From Cypionkella sp. (lineage in GTDB: Bacteria; Pseudomonadota; Alphaproteobacteria; Rhodobacterales; Rhodobacteraceae), in NCBI GenBank assembly GCA_023255415.1, contig JALRIN010000021.1:1-51169 (forward strand): a stretch of 51,169 nt of DNA, in the 5' to 3' direction. Positions within the stretch are counted from its first letter, which is position 1, and each line of letters starts with the position of its first letter. The notes below the pieces were generated by a model. That model saw nothing but the letters and a program-made list of their open reading frames with translations, made no database searches and was not told the origin of the DNA. The translations under genes and the position numbers were made by a program. This document shows, piece by piece, positions 17,842 to 26,894 of the stretch.

Positions 17842-17852
17842 ATTTAATCCAA

Positions 17853-18455
17853 TCACTCTTTTGGCTTGTATATCAGCCGGACCTTACCTTTGAAAACCAG
17901 AAGATAGGGTGCGCCCACAGCGGGTTGCGATAATACCATGCTTTGGGCGTTTAGATTGCCAAGCGGTCCGGTCACGGTGACGGGGCCCGTGCTTTTAACC
18001 CGCGTCAGATCAGTTACGACATCAAAGCCCGCAGACGAGACCAGATAACCGGTCCAAGACTGCAATTGGCTGCCCCCGCTTAGCGTCAACAGCTTTTGCG
18101 TCGTGTTCAGCAGGGCATCGGCTGATGCCAGATGGGTAACAGCGCCGTTCACGGCAGTCAGCGTGCCAAACACTTCATGCATCGTGGCGCCCGTGGCAGT
18201 CGGCCGTGCCTGCGCCGCCGTCAGCGTAAGGGTGGCGCCATCTTGTGTCATCGAGGCGAAGCCCGCATCGGTCATCTTTGGGTCGCGCAGTCGGTCGGCG
18301 ACATCGACAGTCGCATAGGGGATCGCGGCTTCGGGGTCGATATTGCGCGAGAGCAGGAATAGCGTCGACAATAGCGCCAATGCCAGCAGGGGCAGCACCA
18401 GTTTCAGCACGCTTACCAGCCGCGAATGCAGATTGTCGCTTGCCACGCGGGCCAT
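17853..18455 (-). CDS. lptC: LptC, inner-membrane LPS transport protein
   Basis: LptC is a bitopic protein that hands LPS from LptB2FG to LptA. The 200-residue form starts at the ATG sharing bases with the kdsD stop (TGATG). It has one membrane anchor at about residues 13-35 (VLKLVLPLLALALLSTLF), followed by the periplasmic beta-jellyroll with the DPKMTDAGFASMTQDG segment. A longer frame adds eight residues upstream inside kdsD. Sequence conservation is low in this family, and gene order is part of the evidence. Confidence 0.9.
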   Translation of the reverse strand: MARVASDNLHSRLVSVLKLVLPLLALALLSTLFLLSRNIDPEAAIPYATVDVADRLRDPKMTDAGFASMTQDGATLTLTAAQARPTATGATMHEVFGTLTAVNGAVTHLASADALLNTTQKLLTLSGGSQLQSWTGYLVSSAGFDVVTDLTRVKSTGPVTVTGPLGNLNAQSMVLSQPAVGAPYLLVFKGKVRLIYKPKE

Positions 18456-19423
18456 CAGATCACCCCAGCGCGCAGACAATCGTGAATATGCACGATGCCC
18501 AGCGCGGTGCCCGGCTGCTGCGGGTCGGCGACAAACAGACAGGTGATCTTGCCGTCATTCATCATCGCGACCGCCAGTTCCGCCAAGGCATCAGGTGCCA
18601 CGCTACGCGGGCCCTGCGTCATTACATCCCCCGCTGTCAGGCCCAGCAGCCCATCCATATGCCGCCTTAAATCGCCATCGGTGATGATGCCAACCAAGCG
18701 GTCGGCCTCGGTCACGCCAACAACGCCAAATCCCTTTTGGCTGATCACCAAAAGCGCTTCTGTCATCGGGCAATCGCTGCTGACCAGCGGCAGATCGCGG
18801 TGCATCAGGTCGCGCACCTTCAACAGCTTGGCCCCCAGCTTGCCGCCGGGATGGAACAGCCGGAAATGTTCGGGCGTAAAGGAGCGATGCTCCATCAGGG
18901 CAATCGCCAAAGCATCGCCCAGCGCCAAGGTCATTGTGGTCGAGGTGGTGGGCACAATGCCGGTGTCGCAGGCCTCGGCGGCTTGCGGCAGGATGATCGC
19001 CACATCGGCCTGACGCGCCAATGTGCTGTCGCGCTGACTGGCCACCGCAATCAAGGGGATGCCAAAGCGCCGGGTATGAGCGACGATATCGGCCAGTTCT
19101 GGCGTCTCACCAGAGTTCGACAGCACCAGCGCCACATCGCCCTTGGTCAACATGCCCAAATCGCCGTGGCTGGCCTCGGCGGGATGCACGAAATGCGCAG
19201 GCGTACCGGTGCTGGCCAAAGTCGCCGCGATCTTGCGCGCGACATGGCCCGATTTACCCATGCCCGAGACGATAATCCGCCCCCTGGCCGCCATGATCAG
19301 CGTCGCTGCTTGGCCAAAGCTTGGCCCCAACCCCACCGACAACAGCGCCAGCGCCTCGGCCTCGCGACTGATCACGCGGCGACCAACAGCCAGAAAGGCG
19401 GCTTCAGTGGTGGAAGAGGTCAT
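18455..19423 (-). CDS. kdsD: KdsD/KpsF, arabinose-5-phosphate isomerase
   Basis: It converts ribulose 5-phosphate to arabinose 5-phosphate, the first committed step towards Kdo. From ATG 19423 the protein has 322 residues: an N-terminal SIS sugar-isomerase domain (SGMGKSGHVARKIAATLAST, SNSGETPEL, and the VPTTSTTMTLALGDALA segment) and two C-terminal CBS repeats (residues about 200-322). An alternative ATG at 19432 adds three residues. The gene overlaps the rnd stop by about 20 bases and lptC by one base, so Kdo supply and LPS transport are expressed together. Confidence 0.95.
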   Translation of the reverse strand: MTSSTTEAAFLAVGRRVISREAEALALLSVGLGPSFGQAATLIMAARGRIIVSGMGKSGHVARKIAATLASTGTPAHFVHPAEASHGDLGMLTKGDVALVLSNSGETPELADIVAHTRRFGIPLIAVASQRDSTLARQADVAIILPQAAEACDTGIVPTTSTTMTLALGDALAIALMEHRSFTPEHFRLFHPGGKLGAKLLKVRDLMHRDLPLVSSDCPMTEALLVISQKGFGVVGVTEADRLVGIITDGDLRRHMDGLLGLTAGDVMTQGPRSVAPDALAELAVAMMNDGKITCLFVADPQQPGTALGIVHIHDCLRAGVI

Positions 19424-20018
19424 GCGGCTCATCCCATCCCAACAAATCCAACTCGGCGCGGGTTGGCAGAAAATCAAAACACCGCTGCGCCAGATCCATA
19501 CGATCTTCGCGGATCAAAATCGGCTCAAGTGCAGCTTTCAGCCGGTGCAGATACAATACATCCGACGCCGCATAGTCTTTCTGCGCCTCGGTCAGCACCT
19601 TTGCCCCCCAATCCGAGGTTTGCTGCTGCTTGGAGACATCAACACCCACCAGTTCGGTCAGCAAATTCTTCAACCCGTGCCGATCGGTAAAGGTGCGCAC
19701 CAGCTTTCCGGCGATCTTGGTGCACCAAACCGGCGCCGTGGTCACGCCAAAGGCCTGTTTCAACGCGGCAATGTCAAAGCGGCCATAGTGAAACAGCTTA
19801 ATCACCGCAGGATCTGTCAGCAATCGTTCAAGGTTTGGGGCCGAGGTTTGGCCCTTGGCGATTTGCACCAGATGCGCGTTGCCGTCGCCCGACGACAGCT
19901 GCACCAAACACAAACGATCCCGCATCGGATTGAGGCCCATCGTCTCGGTGTCAATCGCCACAACAGAGCCAAACTTCAGCCCGTCCGGCAGGTCATTCTT
20001 GTAAAGGTGGATCGCCAC
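19404..20018 (-). CDS. rnd: Ribonuclease D (short form)
   Basis: A DEDD-family 3'-5' exonuclease for structured RNA maturation. A GTG start at 20018 gives 204 residues, the usual size of alphaproteobacterial short RNase D, which lacks the HRDC domains of the enteric enzyme. The catalytic acids are visible: VAIDTETMG (first DE), the HYGRFDIAAL segment, and YAASDVLYLH in the third exo motif. A 64-residue upstream extension is basic, low-complexity and rejected. It lies between clpB and kdsD, overlapping the latter. Confidence 0.93.
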   Translation of the reverse strand: MAIHLYKNDLPDGLKFGSVVAIDTETMGLNPMRDRLCLVQLSSGDGNAHLVQIAKGQTSAPNLERLLTDPAVIKLFHYGRFDIAALKQAFGVTTAPVWCTKIAGKLVRTFTDRHGLKNLLTELVGVDVSKQQQTSDWGAKVLTEAQKDYAASDVLYLHRLKAALEPILIREDRMDLAQRCFDFLPTRAELDLLGWDEPHDLFHH

Positions 20019-20095
20019 GTCATGTTCCGTTCTTGCAAGGTTGCAAAGGAAGTAGACCCCAGCGGCGCGGCGGTCAACGCAGGCGACATAAGTTA

Positions 20096-20121
20096 GCGGG
20101 CATTCTGCTGCGAATGCCCGC
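20096..20121 (-). terminator. Hairpin between clpB and rnd
   Basis: The 10-bp perfect stem GCGGGCATTC / GAATGCCCGC with a 6-base loop lies 46 bases after the clpB stop. The T-rich flank is on the plus strand (CTTTT), so on the transcribed minus strand it is not a textbook terminator. A second, GC-only hairpin lies at 20142-20157 between it and clpB. Confidence 0.5.
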
Positions 20122-20166
20122 TTTTGTGGCCAAAACAGGCAGGGGGCCGCAGCCCCCCGCGATGAC

Positions 20167-22779
20167 TTAATGCACCGGCGGTTTTGCCGCCGCGGGCTTG
20201 CGCGAGGCACTTACACGGTCGCCGATGATCAACCCGCCGATGCCCGCGCTGACGGTTACCGTCGATCCATCCATCACCTCGCCCGCCAAGATCATTTCGG
20301 CCAAGGGGTTTTGCAGATGGTTCTGGATCACCCGCTTTAGCGGACGCGCGCCGAACACCGGATCATAACCTTCATCCCCCAGCCAAGTCTTGGCATCTGC
20401 GTCCAGAGCCAGCGTGACTTTGCGCGAGGCCAGCCGTTTTTCCAAAAGTTTCAGTTGGATTTCGACAATCGCCCCCATGTTCGAGCGGTCAAGCCGATCA
20501 AAGATCACCTGCTCGTCCAGACGGTTCAGGAATTCGGGGCGGAAATGCTGCCGCACTGCTTCCATCACCTCGGCCCGGGCTTGGGTTGGATCTTCGCCTT
20601 CGCCCAGTTCCGACAGCGACCGCGCGCCAAGGTTGCTGGTCAGGATGATCAGCGTCTGCTTGAAATCAACCGTGCGGCCTTGACCATCGGTCAGCACGCC
20701 ATCGTCCAAAACCTGCAACAGCACGTTAAAGACATCGGGATGCGCCTTTTCCACCTCGTCGAACAACACCACCTGATAGGGGCGGCGGCGCACGGCTTCG
20801 GTCAGAACCCCACCCTCATCATAGCCAACATAGCCCGGAGGCGCGCCGATCAGCCGCGACACCGAGTGTTTCTCCATGAATTCAGACATATCAATCCGCA
20901 CCATGGCTTGATCGTCGTCGAACAGATATTCGGCAACCGCCTTGGTCAACTCGGTTTTGCCCACGCCGGTTGGCCCCAAGAACAGAAAGCTGCCCAGGGG
21001 TCTGCGTTCGTCGTTCAAACCTGCACGTGCCCGACGCACCGCATTTGCAACAGCCGTCAGCGCGGTCTTTTGGCCGATCACCCGCTTGCCCAGTTCGTCT
21101 TCCATCCGCAGCAGCTTGTCACGCTCGCCTTCCAGCATTTTCGTGGTTGGAATGCCGGTCCAGCGTTCCACCACTTCGGCGATCTGCTCGGGGCGCACCG
21201 ATTCTGCGACCAAAAGATCGCCCTCGCGGGCTTCGGCCTCGGCCAGCTTTTTCTCAAGCGTCGGGATGATGCCATAAGACAGCTCGCCCGCGCGGGCAAG
21301 GTTGCCGTCGCGCTTGGCTTGGTCCAGATCGGCACGGGCCCGCTCTAGCTGTTCTTTCAGATCACGTCCGATTTCCAGCTTGTCGCGCTCGGACTGCCAT
21401 TTTGCAGTCATCGAACCCGATTGCTCCAGCAGATTGGAGAGTTCCAGTTCCAACTTTTCAAGCCGGTCTTTCGAGGCCGCATCGTCTTCTTTTTTCAGCG
21501 CCTCGGCTTCAATCTGAAGCTGCAGAATCTGTCGGTCCAGCTGATCCAGTTCCTCGGGCTTGCTGTCCACTTCCATGCGCAGGCGGCTGGCGGCCTCGTC
21601 GATCAAGTCGATCGCCTTATCGGGCAAAAACCGGTCGGTGATATAGCGGTGCGACAGCGTTGCCGCCGCAACAAGTGCGCTATCGGAAATTCGCACACCG
21701 TGGTGCAGCTCGTATTTCTCTTTGATGCCGCGCAGAATCGAGATGGTGTCTTCCACCGTAGGTTCTTCCACCAGCACAGGTTGAAACCGCCGCGCCAAAG
21801 CCGCGTCTTTTTCGACATATTTGCGGTATTCGGCCAAAGTGGTGGCGCCCACGCAATGCAGCTCGCCGCGCGCAAGCGCTGGTTTGATCAGATTGGCGGC
21901 ATCCATGGCGCCGTCGGATTTGCCCGCGCCAACCAGAGTGTGCATCTCGTCGATGAACAAGATGATATTGCCCTCGGCCGCGGTCACCTCGTTCAGCACT
22001 GCCTTCAGACGCTCTTCAAATTCGCCGCGATATTTCGCGCCAGCGATCAAAGCACCCATGTCCAGCGCCATCAGCTTTTTGTTGCGCAAGGATTCCGGCA
22101 CATCACCGTCGATGATGCGCAGCGCCAAGCCTTCGGCAATCGCGGTTTTCCCGACACCAGGTTCGCCGATCAGCACAGGATTGTTCTTGGTGCGGCGCGA
22201 CAGAACCTGCATGGCGCGGCGAATTTCCTCGTCGCGGCCAATGATCGGGTCAATCTTGCCTTGTTCGGCGGCCTCGGTCAGGTCACGCGCATATTTCTTC
22301 AGCGCCTCATAGCTGTCTTCGGCACTTGCCGAATCTGCGGTGCGGCCCTTGCGAATGTCATTGATCGCGGTGTTCAGGTTTTGCGGGGTAACTGCGCCTG
22401 CGTCCAAAGCCTCTTTGGCCTTCGAGGCCACCATGCCCAAAGCCATCAGCACCCGTTCCACCGGCACAAAGCTGTCACCGGCCTTTTTGGCCAGCTTTTC
22501 GGCCTCGTCCAGCACCTTGACCAGACCAGAGTCCATAAAGGGCTGGGCATCGCCGGTCACCTTTGGCAGCTTGGCCATGGTCAGCGCCAGGGCTTCGGTC
22601 ACCCGCGCAGGCGCGCCACCCGCACGGTTGATCAGATTTGACGCAAGCCCTTGGTCATCATCCATCAGAGCTTTCAGCAAATGCTCGGGCGCAAGCCGCT
22701 GGTGATTTTCGCGTGTCGCTATGGTCTGTGCGGCCTGGATGAACCCGCGCGACCGTTCCGTGAATTTCTCTAAATTCAT
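20167..22779 (-). CDS. clpB: ClpB, disaggregase chaperone
   Basis: A hexameric AAA+ machine that, with DnaK, extracts polypeptides from aggregates. From ATG 22779 (MNLEKFTERSRGFIQAAQ) it is 870 residues. The order is: Clp N domain (1-145), first AAA+ with Walker A GEPGVGKT near 205, the coiled-coil middle domain (about 410-525), and second AAA+ with GPTGVGKTE near 605. It ends in the usual C-terminal small domain plus a Pro/Ala-rich tail. An upstream 19-residue extension is not conserved. No clear RpoH promoter was found in the 280 bases upstream. Confidence 0.98.
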   Translation of the reverse strand: MNLEKFTERSRGFIQAAQTIATRENHQRLAPEHLLKALMDDDQGLASNLINRAGGAPARVTEALALTMAKLPKVTGDAQPFMDSGLVKVLDEAEKLAKKAGDSFVPVERVLMALGMVASKAKEALDAGAVTPQNLNTAINDIRKGRTADSASAEDSYEALKKYARDLTEAAEQGKIDPIIGRDEEIRRAMQVLSRRTKNNPVLIGEPGVGKTAIAEGLALRIIDGDVPESLRNKKLMALDMGALIAGAKYRGEFEERLKAVLNEVTAAEGNIILFIDEMHTLVGAGKSDGAMDAANLIKPALARGELHCVGATTLAEYRKYVEKDAALARRFQPVLVEEPTVEDTISILRGIKEKYELHHGVRISDSALVAAATLSHRYITDRFLPDKAIDLIDEAASRLRMEVDSKPEELDQLDRQILQLQIEAEALKKEDDAASKDRLEKLELELSNLLEQSGSMTAKWQSERDKLEIGRDLKEQLERARADLDQAKRDGNLARAGELSYGIIPTLEKKLAEAEAREGDLLVAESVRPEQIAEVVERWTGIPTTKMLEGERDKLLRMEDELGKRVIGQKTALTAVANAVRRARAGLNDERRPLGSFLFLGPTGVGKTELTKAVAEYLFDDDQAMVRIDMSEFMEKHSVSRLIGAPPGYVGYDEGGVLTEAVRRRPYQVVLFDEVEKAHPDVFNVLLQVLDDGVLTDGQGRTVDFKQTLIILTSNLGARSLSELGEGEDPTQARAEVMEAVRQHFRPEFLNRLDEQVIFDRLDRSNMGAIVEIQLKLLEKRLASRKVTLALDADAKTWLGDEGYDPVFGARPLKRVIQNHLQNPLAEMILAGEVMDGSTVTVSAGIGGLIIGDRVSASRKPAAAKPPVH

Positions 22780-23059
22780 CGGTAATTCTCCTTTTAAAAA
22801 GCACCTCTGCGCTGCCCGACTCTTCGGCACAGCCACTTTGGCCTCGGCTTAAATTTGGGAAGTCGCCCCGCTGATTACAATGGGCCTTGGCTGCGACAAA
22901 TACGGCCCCCGCGCCTTATGGACCATAATTATAGCCGAAAGCAGTAGTTACTTATCCAACTGTGCACTGAATTTAACCCGACGCTAATGTTAAGGTGATC
23001 CAGTAGGTTAAAGCGTCTTTTTGGCAGAAAGCTGAAAGACGCAGTTTAGGATCTGTAAA

Positions 23060-23314
23060 ATGTCATATCTAGAAAAGATAAAACCGCCGATGCGTATGCA
23101 GACAGAAGCCAAGGATGCCTTTGAGCCGCGCTCTGTCGAGTTCCCCTCCATCGATGCATGCCAAGCGAATATTTTTCAGACCCTGCACAAAGTTGAAAAG
23201 CGCCGCGCTATCGAGGCCGAAGCTGCCCTGAAAACCGCTGGCAGCCTGCGGGTCAAACTGTTTGGCAAGGTGATGAATGCGCCTTCTGTCAAGCAGGCCC
23301 TTGGTTTCGTCTAA
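23060..23314 (+). CDS. Small protein of unknown function
   Basis: An 84-residue frame with an AGGA ribosome site 8 bases before the ATG. It is charged, has an amphipathic stretch (residues 36-60, Lys/Glu/Ala-rich helix) and no signal peptide or membrane span. I do not recognise the family. It lies alone between the divergent clpB and the next gene, in sequence of similar composition to its neighbours. A same-length frame on the other strand has no ribosome site and is considered the shadow. Confidence 0.55.
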   Translation: MSYLEKIKPPMRMQTEAKDAFEPRSVEFPSIDACQANIFQTLHKVEKRRAIEAEAALKTAGSLRVKLFGKVMNAPSVKQALGFV

Positions 23315-23388
23315 TCTTCCGTCCTTGCCCAAACGGGCCACTTTGCCGCATTCGAAGGCTCCCTTTATGACCCTACGAACCGGTGTGA

Positions 23389-23775
23389 ATGATTGAATTT
23401 ATGCAGCAATTGATAACCAAAGCCCAAATCGTCGGGATCACGCTGGACGTGGCCAAAGCTGGCCTTTGTCTTGGCGATACCGCCTATCTTAGGCTGCAAG
23501 ACGACGGCCATGTCGCGCTTTTCGCCCAAGGCCGCCAGCGTTGGTTTGGGTTTTACACCCGGCGGCCCTGGCTGCAATTGGGCCTTTTGGGGCCAATTGC
23601 CACCGATATGCTTAGCGAACATCTGCGCCGCAACCTGCGCCTGCGCGTGCGGATTGTCGGCCTGACACCGGCGCATCTGTCAAAATCCCACCACCCCGAG
23701 GTTTCAGTTTCGGTCTGGGGCGCAGTCGAGCGCGGCATAAACGGCTACCACCAAGCCACCGTGCAGCCTGCTTAA
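23389..23775 (+). CDS. Conserved-looking protein of unknown function
   Basis: A 128-residue cytoplasmic protein with ordered hydrophobic periodicity: a compact N-terminal beta region (ITLDVAKAGLCLGDTAYLRL) and an Arg-rich C-terminal half. No family is recognised. A second in-frame ATG at 23401 would give 124 residues. Its stop overlaps the stop of the convergent gene at 23772 in the tetranucleotide TTAA, so the two transcripts must overlap at their ends. Confidence 0.6.
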   Translation: MIEFMQQLITKAQIVGITLDVAKAGLCLGDTAYLRLQDDGHVALFAQGRQRWFGFYTRRPWLQLGLLGPIATDMLSEHLRRNLRLRVRIVGLTPAHLSKSHHPEVSVSVWGAVERGINGYHQATVQPA

Positions 23776-24548
23776 CCCTCGCGCTGCTTGGGCTTTAGCA
23801 GGGTTTTCGGCCGCAAGGCCTCTGCGGCTTTGAACAGGCCAAAGGTCTGGTTGACGTAATTCACCACACCGCCAATCTGATCCATATAGGTCTGCAGCTC
23901 TGGCGTGCGCTCTGCCTCGACCAATTGCACCGGACGATCTGGGCCTTCGCCTTCGAACTGGCAATAAAACAGCGGCTCACCGCGCCGCAACACCAAGTCT
24001 TTTTCCGGCTCGTGCCATTCGAACGCCCACATCAGCGGCCGCGGCCAAACATTCAACGGAAAACGCCCGCCAAAAATCGTGCCCGGCATCGGATCTTTAC
24101 GATAATGCGCAAAGGCGGAAATCTGGCTGATATAGACCAATTCATCGGCGATAAAGCAGTAGGGCAAATGCAGCTGCACCGTTGGCCGATCTGGCGAGCG
24201 CCACTCGGTCTCACTCACCAAGGTCAGCACTTCGCCCAGTTTGTTGCCTCGAATGCTTGACCCAGTTCCCGCACGATTGACCAGCTGCGCCTTGCCCTTT
24301 TCGTCGCGCTTAAAGCCGATGTTCAGATCAAACGGGCATTTCACCATGAAATAGCGGCTTTCCAACTGAATAACCGCAGGGCAGCGCGTGGCTGATTTTG
24401 CATGAGATTTATTTAAGGCCCGGAACATCACCCGCTCGGGCGCATCATAAAGCACAGCACCTTTATCCGATGCCAGAAACCAACCCACCGTGATCGGCCC
24501 CGATTTTGGCCCGCTTTCAGGGCGTTCAAAACTTAAATTGATATCCAC
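23772..24548 (-). CDS. Protein of unknown function, 258 residues
   Basis: A soluble protein with no signal peptide or membrane span. It is rich in beta-forming and aromatic residues (YCFIADELVYISQISAFAHYR, WPRPLMWAFEWH). The C-terminal 45 residues form an amphipathic helix ending in a basic tail. No domain family can be named with confidence. It is upstream of, and in the opposite direction to, the unknown gene at 23389, and 49 bases downstream of the efflux gene at 24598 on the same strand. Confidence 0.7.
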   Translation of the reverse strand: MDINLSFERPESGPKSGPITVGWFLASDKGAVLYDAPERVMFRALNKSHAKSATRCPAVIQLESRYFMVKCPFDLNIGFKRDEKGKAQLVNRAGTGSSIRGNKLGEVLTLVSETEWRSPDRPTVQLHLPYCFIADELVYISQISAFAHYRKDPMPGTIFGGRFPLNVWPRPLMWAFEWHEPEKDLVLRRGEPLFYCQFEGEGPDRPVQLVEAERTPELQTYMDQIGGVVNYVNQTFGLFKAAEALRPKTLLKPKQREG

Positions 24549-24597
24549 AGATCACCTCTTACTCTTTCAACCAAGCATCACCGAATGCCCGATGCTG

Positions 24598-25989
24598 TCA
24601 ATCGGCTGCTTTGCGCAGCATATTTTCCCCCGCGCCGGCCGAAAGCCGCCAGAACGCCACGGCCGAGATCAGCGTCATCGTGGCAATCACCGCATAAACC
24701 GCTGGAAAGTTGCCCAAATCCGTCGCCGCCACGCCGCGCCAAGCCCCCGTCGCCTCCAGCATCATCGCGGCCAGCGTGATGCCGATGGTGCCGGTCAGTT
24801 GCTGCATCACCGAGGAAAAGCTGGTGGCACTGCTTAAGCGTTCCGGCGTGACATCGGCATAGGCAATCGCGTTGATCGAGGTGAACTGCAACGACCGCGA
24901 CAGCCCGCCCACAAACAGCACCGCCATCATCGCCTGCCAAGGTGTAAAAGGCGTAAAGAAAGCCGGTGCCAGCACAAAGCCCGCTGCAATCACCGCATTC
25001 AACCCCAGAACCCTGCGAAAGCCAAAGCGCCGCAGCAGCGGTTGCGCCAGAAACTTCATCACCATCGCGCCAAGGCCCGACACAAAGGTCAGCCCACCAG
25101 ATTGAAACGGCGTCAGGCCAAAGCCCAGTTGCAGCATCAGCGGCAACAGAAAAGGCGAGGCACCAACGCCAATCCGAAACAAAGTGCCCGCCGTGATCGT
25201 GGTGCGAAAAGTCGGCAGCGCCAGCAACCGCAGATCCACCAAGGGCGAGGCAACCCGTAGGGCGTGCCAGATATAGGCAACCGTCAGCCCCGCTCCACCC
25301 AGCAGCAGCACCGCCACCACAGGTGCGCTGGCAAGATTCAGCCCCAAAAGCGTCACGCCTGTCAAAAACCCAGCAAGCCCCGGCCCCAGCAGCAAAAATC
25401 CAAGGCCATCAAACTGCCGGGTTTCGGCTTCGCGCAAATCGGGCACAAACCGCCCAGCAAGCACAACGCCCAACAGGGCAATCGGAATGTTGATCCAGAA
25501 GATCCAGCGCCAATCCCAAAAGGTGGTGATATAGCCGCCCAGCAGCGGCCCAATCACCGGCCCCAGCAGCGCGGGCACCGTCAACCATGCCAGCGCGCCC
25601 ACCAAGCCTTCGCGCGGCACACCGCGCAGCACGATCAGCCTGCCGACGGGTGTCATCATCGACCCGCCAATGCCCTGTAAGGCCCGCGCCGCAACCAGCT
25701 GCCACAGCGAGGTCGACATGCCACAGGCAATCGACCCCAGCGCAAAGACCACAATCGCCCAACGAAAAACCCGCCGCGCGCCAAAGCGATCCGCCGCCCA
25801 GCCCGAGGCCGGAATGAAAATCGCCAACGCCAGCAGATAGGTGGTCAGCACCAATTTCAGATGGATCGGGTCAGACCCCAAATCGCGGGCAATCTGCGGC
25901 AAAGACGTCGACAACACCGCCGAGTCGATGTTCTCCATCAACAAAGCCGTGGCTATAATCAGCGGAAGGATTCGAGCATCTGCGGCCAT
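24598..25989 (-). CDS. Major facilitator drug efflux pump, DHA2 type
   Basis: A proton-driven multidrug exporter of the inner membrane, 463 residues from the ATG at 25989 (MAADARILPL). The sequence shows motif A in loop 2-3 (GWAADRFGARRVFR), the family motif C region GPVIGPLLGG, and about 14 hydrophobic spans, as in the EmrB/QacA subgroup. A 15-residue upstream extension is polar and probably not translated. No EmrA partner or TetR regulator is adjacent, so substrate and control are unknown. It is divergent from pyrF. Confidence 0.9.
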   Translation of the reverse strand: MAADARILPLIIATALLMENIDSAVLSTSLPQIARDLGSDPIHLKLVLTTYLLALAIFIPASGWAADRFGARRVFRWAIVVFALGSIACGMSTSLWQLVAARALQGIGGSMMTPVGRLIVLRGVPREGLVGALAWLTVPALLGPVIGPLLGGYITTFWDWRWIFWINIPIALLGVVLAGRFVPDLREAETRQFDGLGFLLLGPGLAGFLTGVTLLGLNLASAPVVAVLLLGGAGLTVAYIWHALRVASPLVDLRLLALPTFRTTITAGTLFRIGVGASPFLLPLMLQLGFGLTPFQSGGLTFVSGLGAMVMKFLAQPLLRRFGFRRVLGLNAVIAAGFVLAPAFFTPFTPWQAMMAVLFVGGLSRSLQFTSINAIAYADVTPERLSSATSFSSVMQQLTGTIGITLAAMMLEATGAWRGVAATDLGNFPAVYAVIATMTLISAVAFWRLSAGAGENMLRKAAD

Positions 25990-26130
25990 GGCGCGAGTTA
26001 GTCTTGCCACAGCCAAATTGGCAAGAGAGCGCAAGGATATTCCCGCCGCAAAGCCACGATCAAAGCCCGTTGTCGGCTTGACAGCTTGGCCCCTTACCCG
26101 CCATGACGGGCAAAATCAAAGGAGCCCCCC

Positions 26131-26823
26131 ATGTCTGATGACCGCCTTATCGTAGCCCTTGATGTGCCAAACATTCTGCAGGGCCTCGAACTCGCTGGCC
26201 GGCTTGGCAAAGAGGTGTCGTTTTACAAGATCGGTCTGGGGATGCTGACAGGCGGCGGGCTTGCGCTGGCCAACGAGCTGAAGGCCGAACATGGCAAGCG
26301 CATCTTTCTGGATATGAAGCTGTTCGACATCGGTGCCACTGTCGAAGCCGCCGTGCGCGGCCTTGCGCAATATGACATGGATCTGCTGACCGTGCACGGC
26401 GACCCGCAGGTTGTGCGCGCCGCAGCCGAGGGCAAGGCGGGCACCAATCTGAAGATCATGGCGGTCACCATCCTGACCTCGCTGGACCGTGCCGATCTGG
26501 ATGCCAATCTGATCAAGCCGGGCGATCTGCGCGACATCACGCTGGAACGCGCCGCCCGCGCGCTAGAGGCAGGTGCCGATGGCGTCATCGCCAGCCCGCA
26601 AGAGGCCGCAGCGATCCGCGCACTGCCACAAGCCAAGGGCAAGCTGATCGTCACCCCCGGCGTGCGCCCTGCAGGCGCCGCCCTTGGCGACCAAAAGCGT
26701 GTCGCCACCCCGGCCCAAGCCATCGCCGACGGTGTCGATCACATCGTGGTTGGCCGCCCGATCTGGCAAGCCGCCGATCCCGCCGCAGCCGCCCGCGCGA
26801 TCATCGCAGAAATGTCTCTGTAA
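26131..26823 (+). CDS. pyrF: PyrF, orotidine 5'-phosphate decarboxylase
   Basis: PyrF makes UMP in the last step of pyrimidine synthesis. The 230-residue barrel has the catalytic Lys/Asp series in FLDMKLFDIGATVEAA and the phosphate-binding end VTPGVRPAGAALGDQKR then VVGRPIWQA. The ATG follows AAAGGAG at a good spacing. It is 71 bases upstream of the aminotransferase in the same direction. The DMKLFDI motif has F where many members have H, as seen in this subgroup. Confidence 0.97.
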   Translation: MSDDRLIVALDVPNILQGLELAGRLGKEVSFYKIGLGMLTGGGLALANELKAEHGKRIFLDMKLFDIGATVEAAVRGLAQYDMDLLTVHGDPQVVRAAAEGKAGTNLKIMAVTILTSLDRADLDANLIKPGDLRDITLERAARALEAGADGVIASPQEAAAIRALPQAKGKLIVTPGVRPAGAALGDQKRVATPAQAIADGVDHIVVGRPIWQAADPAAAARAIIAEMSL

Positions 26824-26894
26824 GGCCGGTTCGCGACACAGCCCCTTGGCCTTTGGCGCGCGGCACAATAGCCTGCGCCAAAGCGGAGGCTAAA

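Noticed and set aside
21421..22641. 406-codon open frame opposite clpB
   Set aside because: Antisense shadow of clpB; no ribosome site and no recognised domain.
22960..23020. TTAA repeats upstream of the small gene considered as CtrA sites
   Set aside because: Spacing is 13-14 bases rather than the 7 expected for a full CtrA site.
22780..23059. Search for a heat-shock promoter before clpB
   Set aside because: No CTTG with a properly spaced CYTAT box was found on the minus strand.
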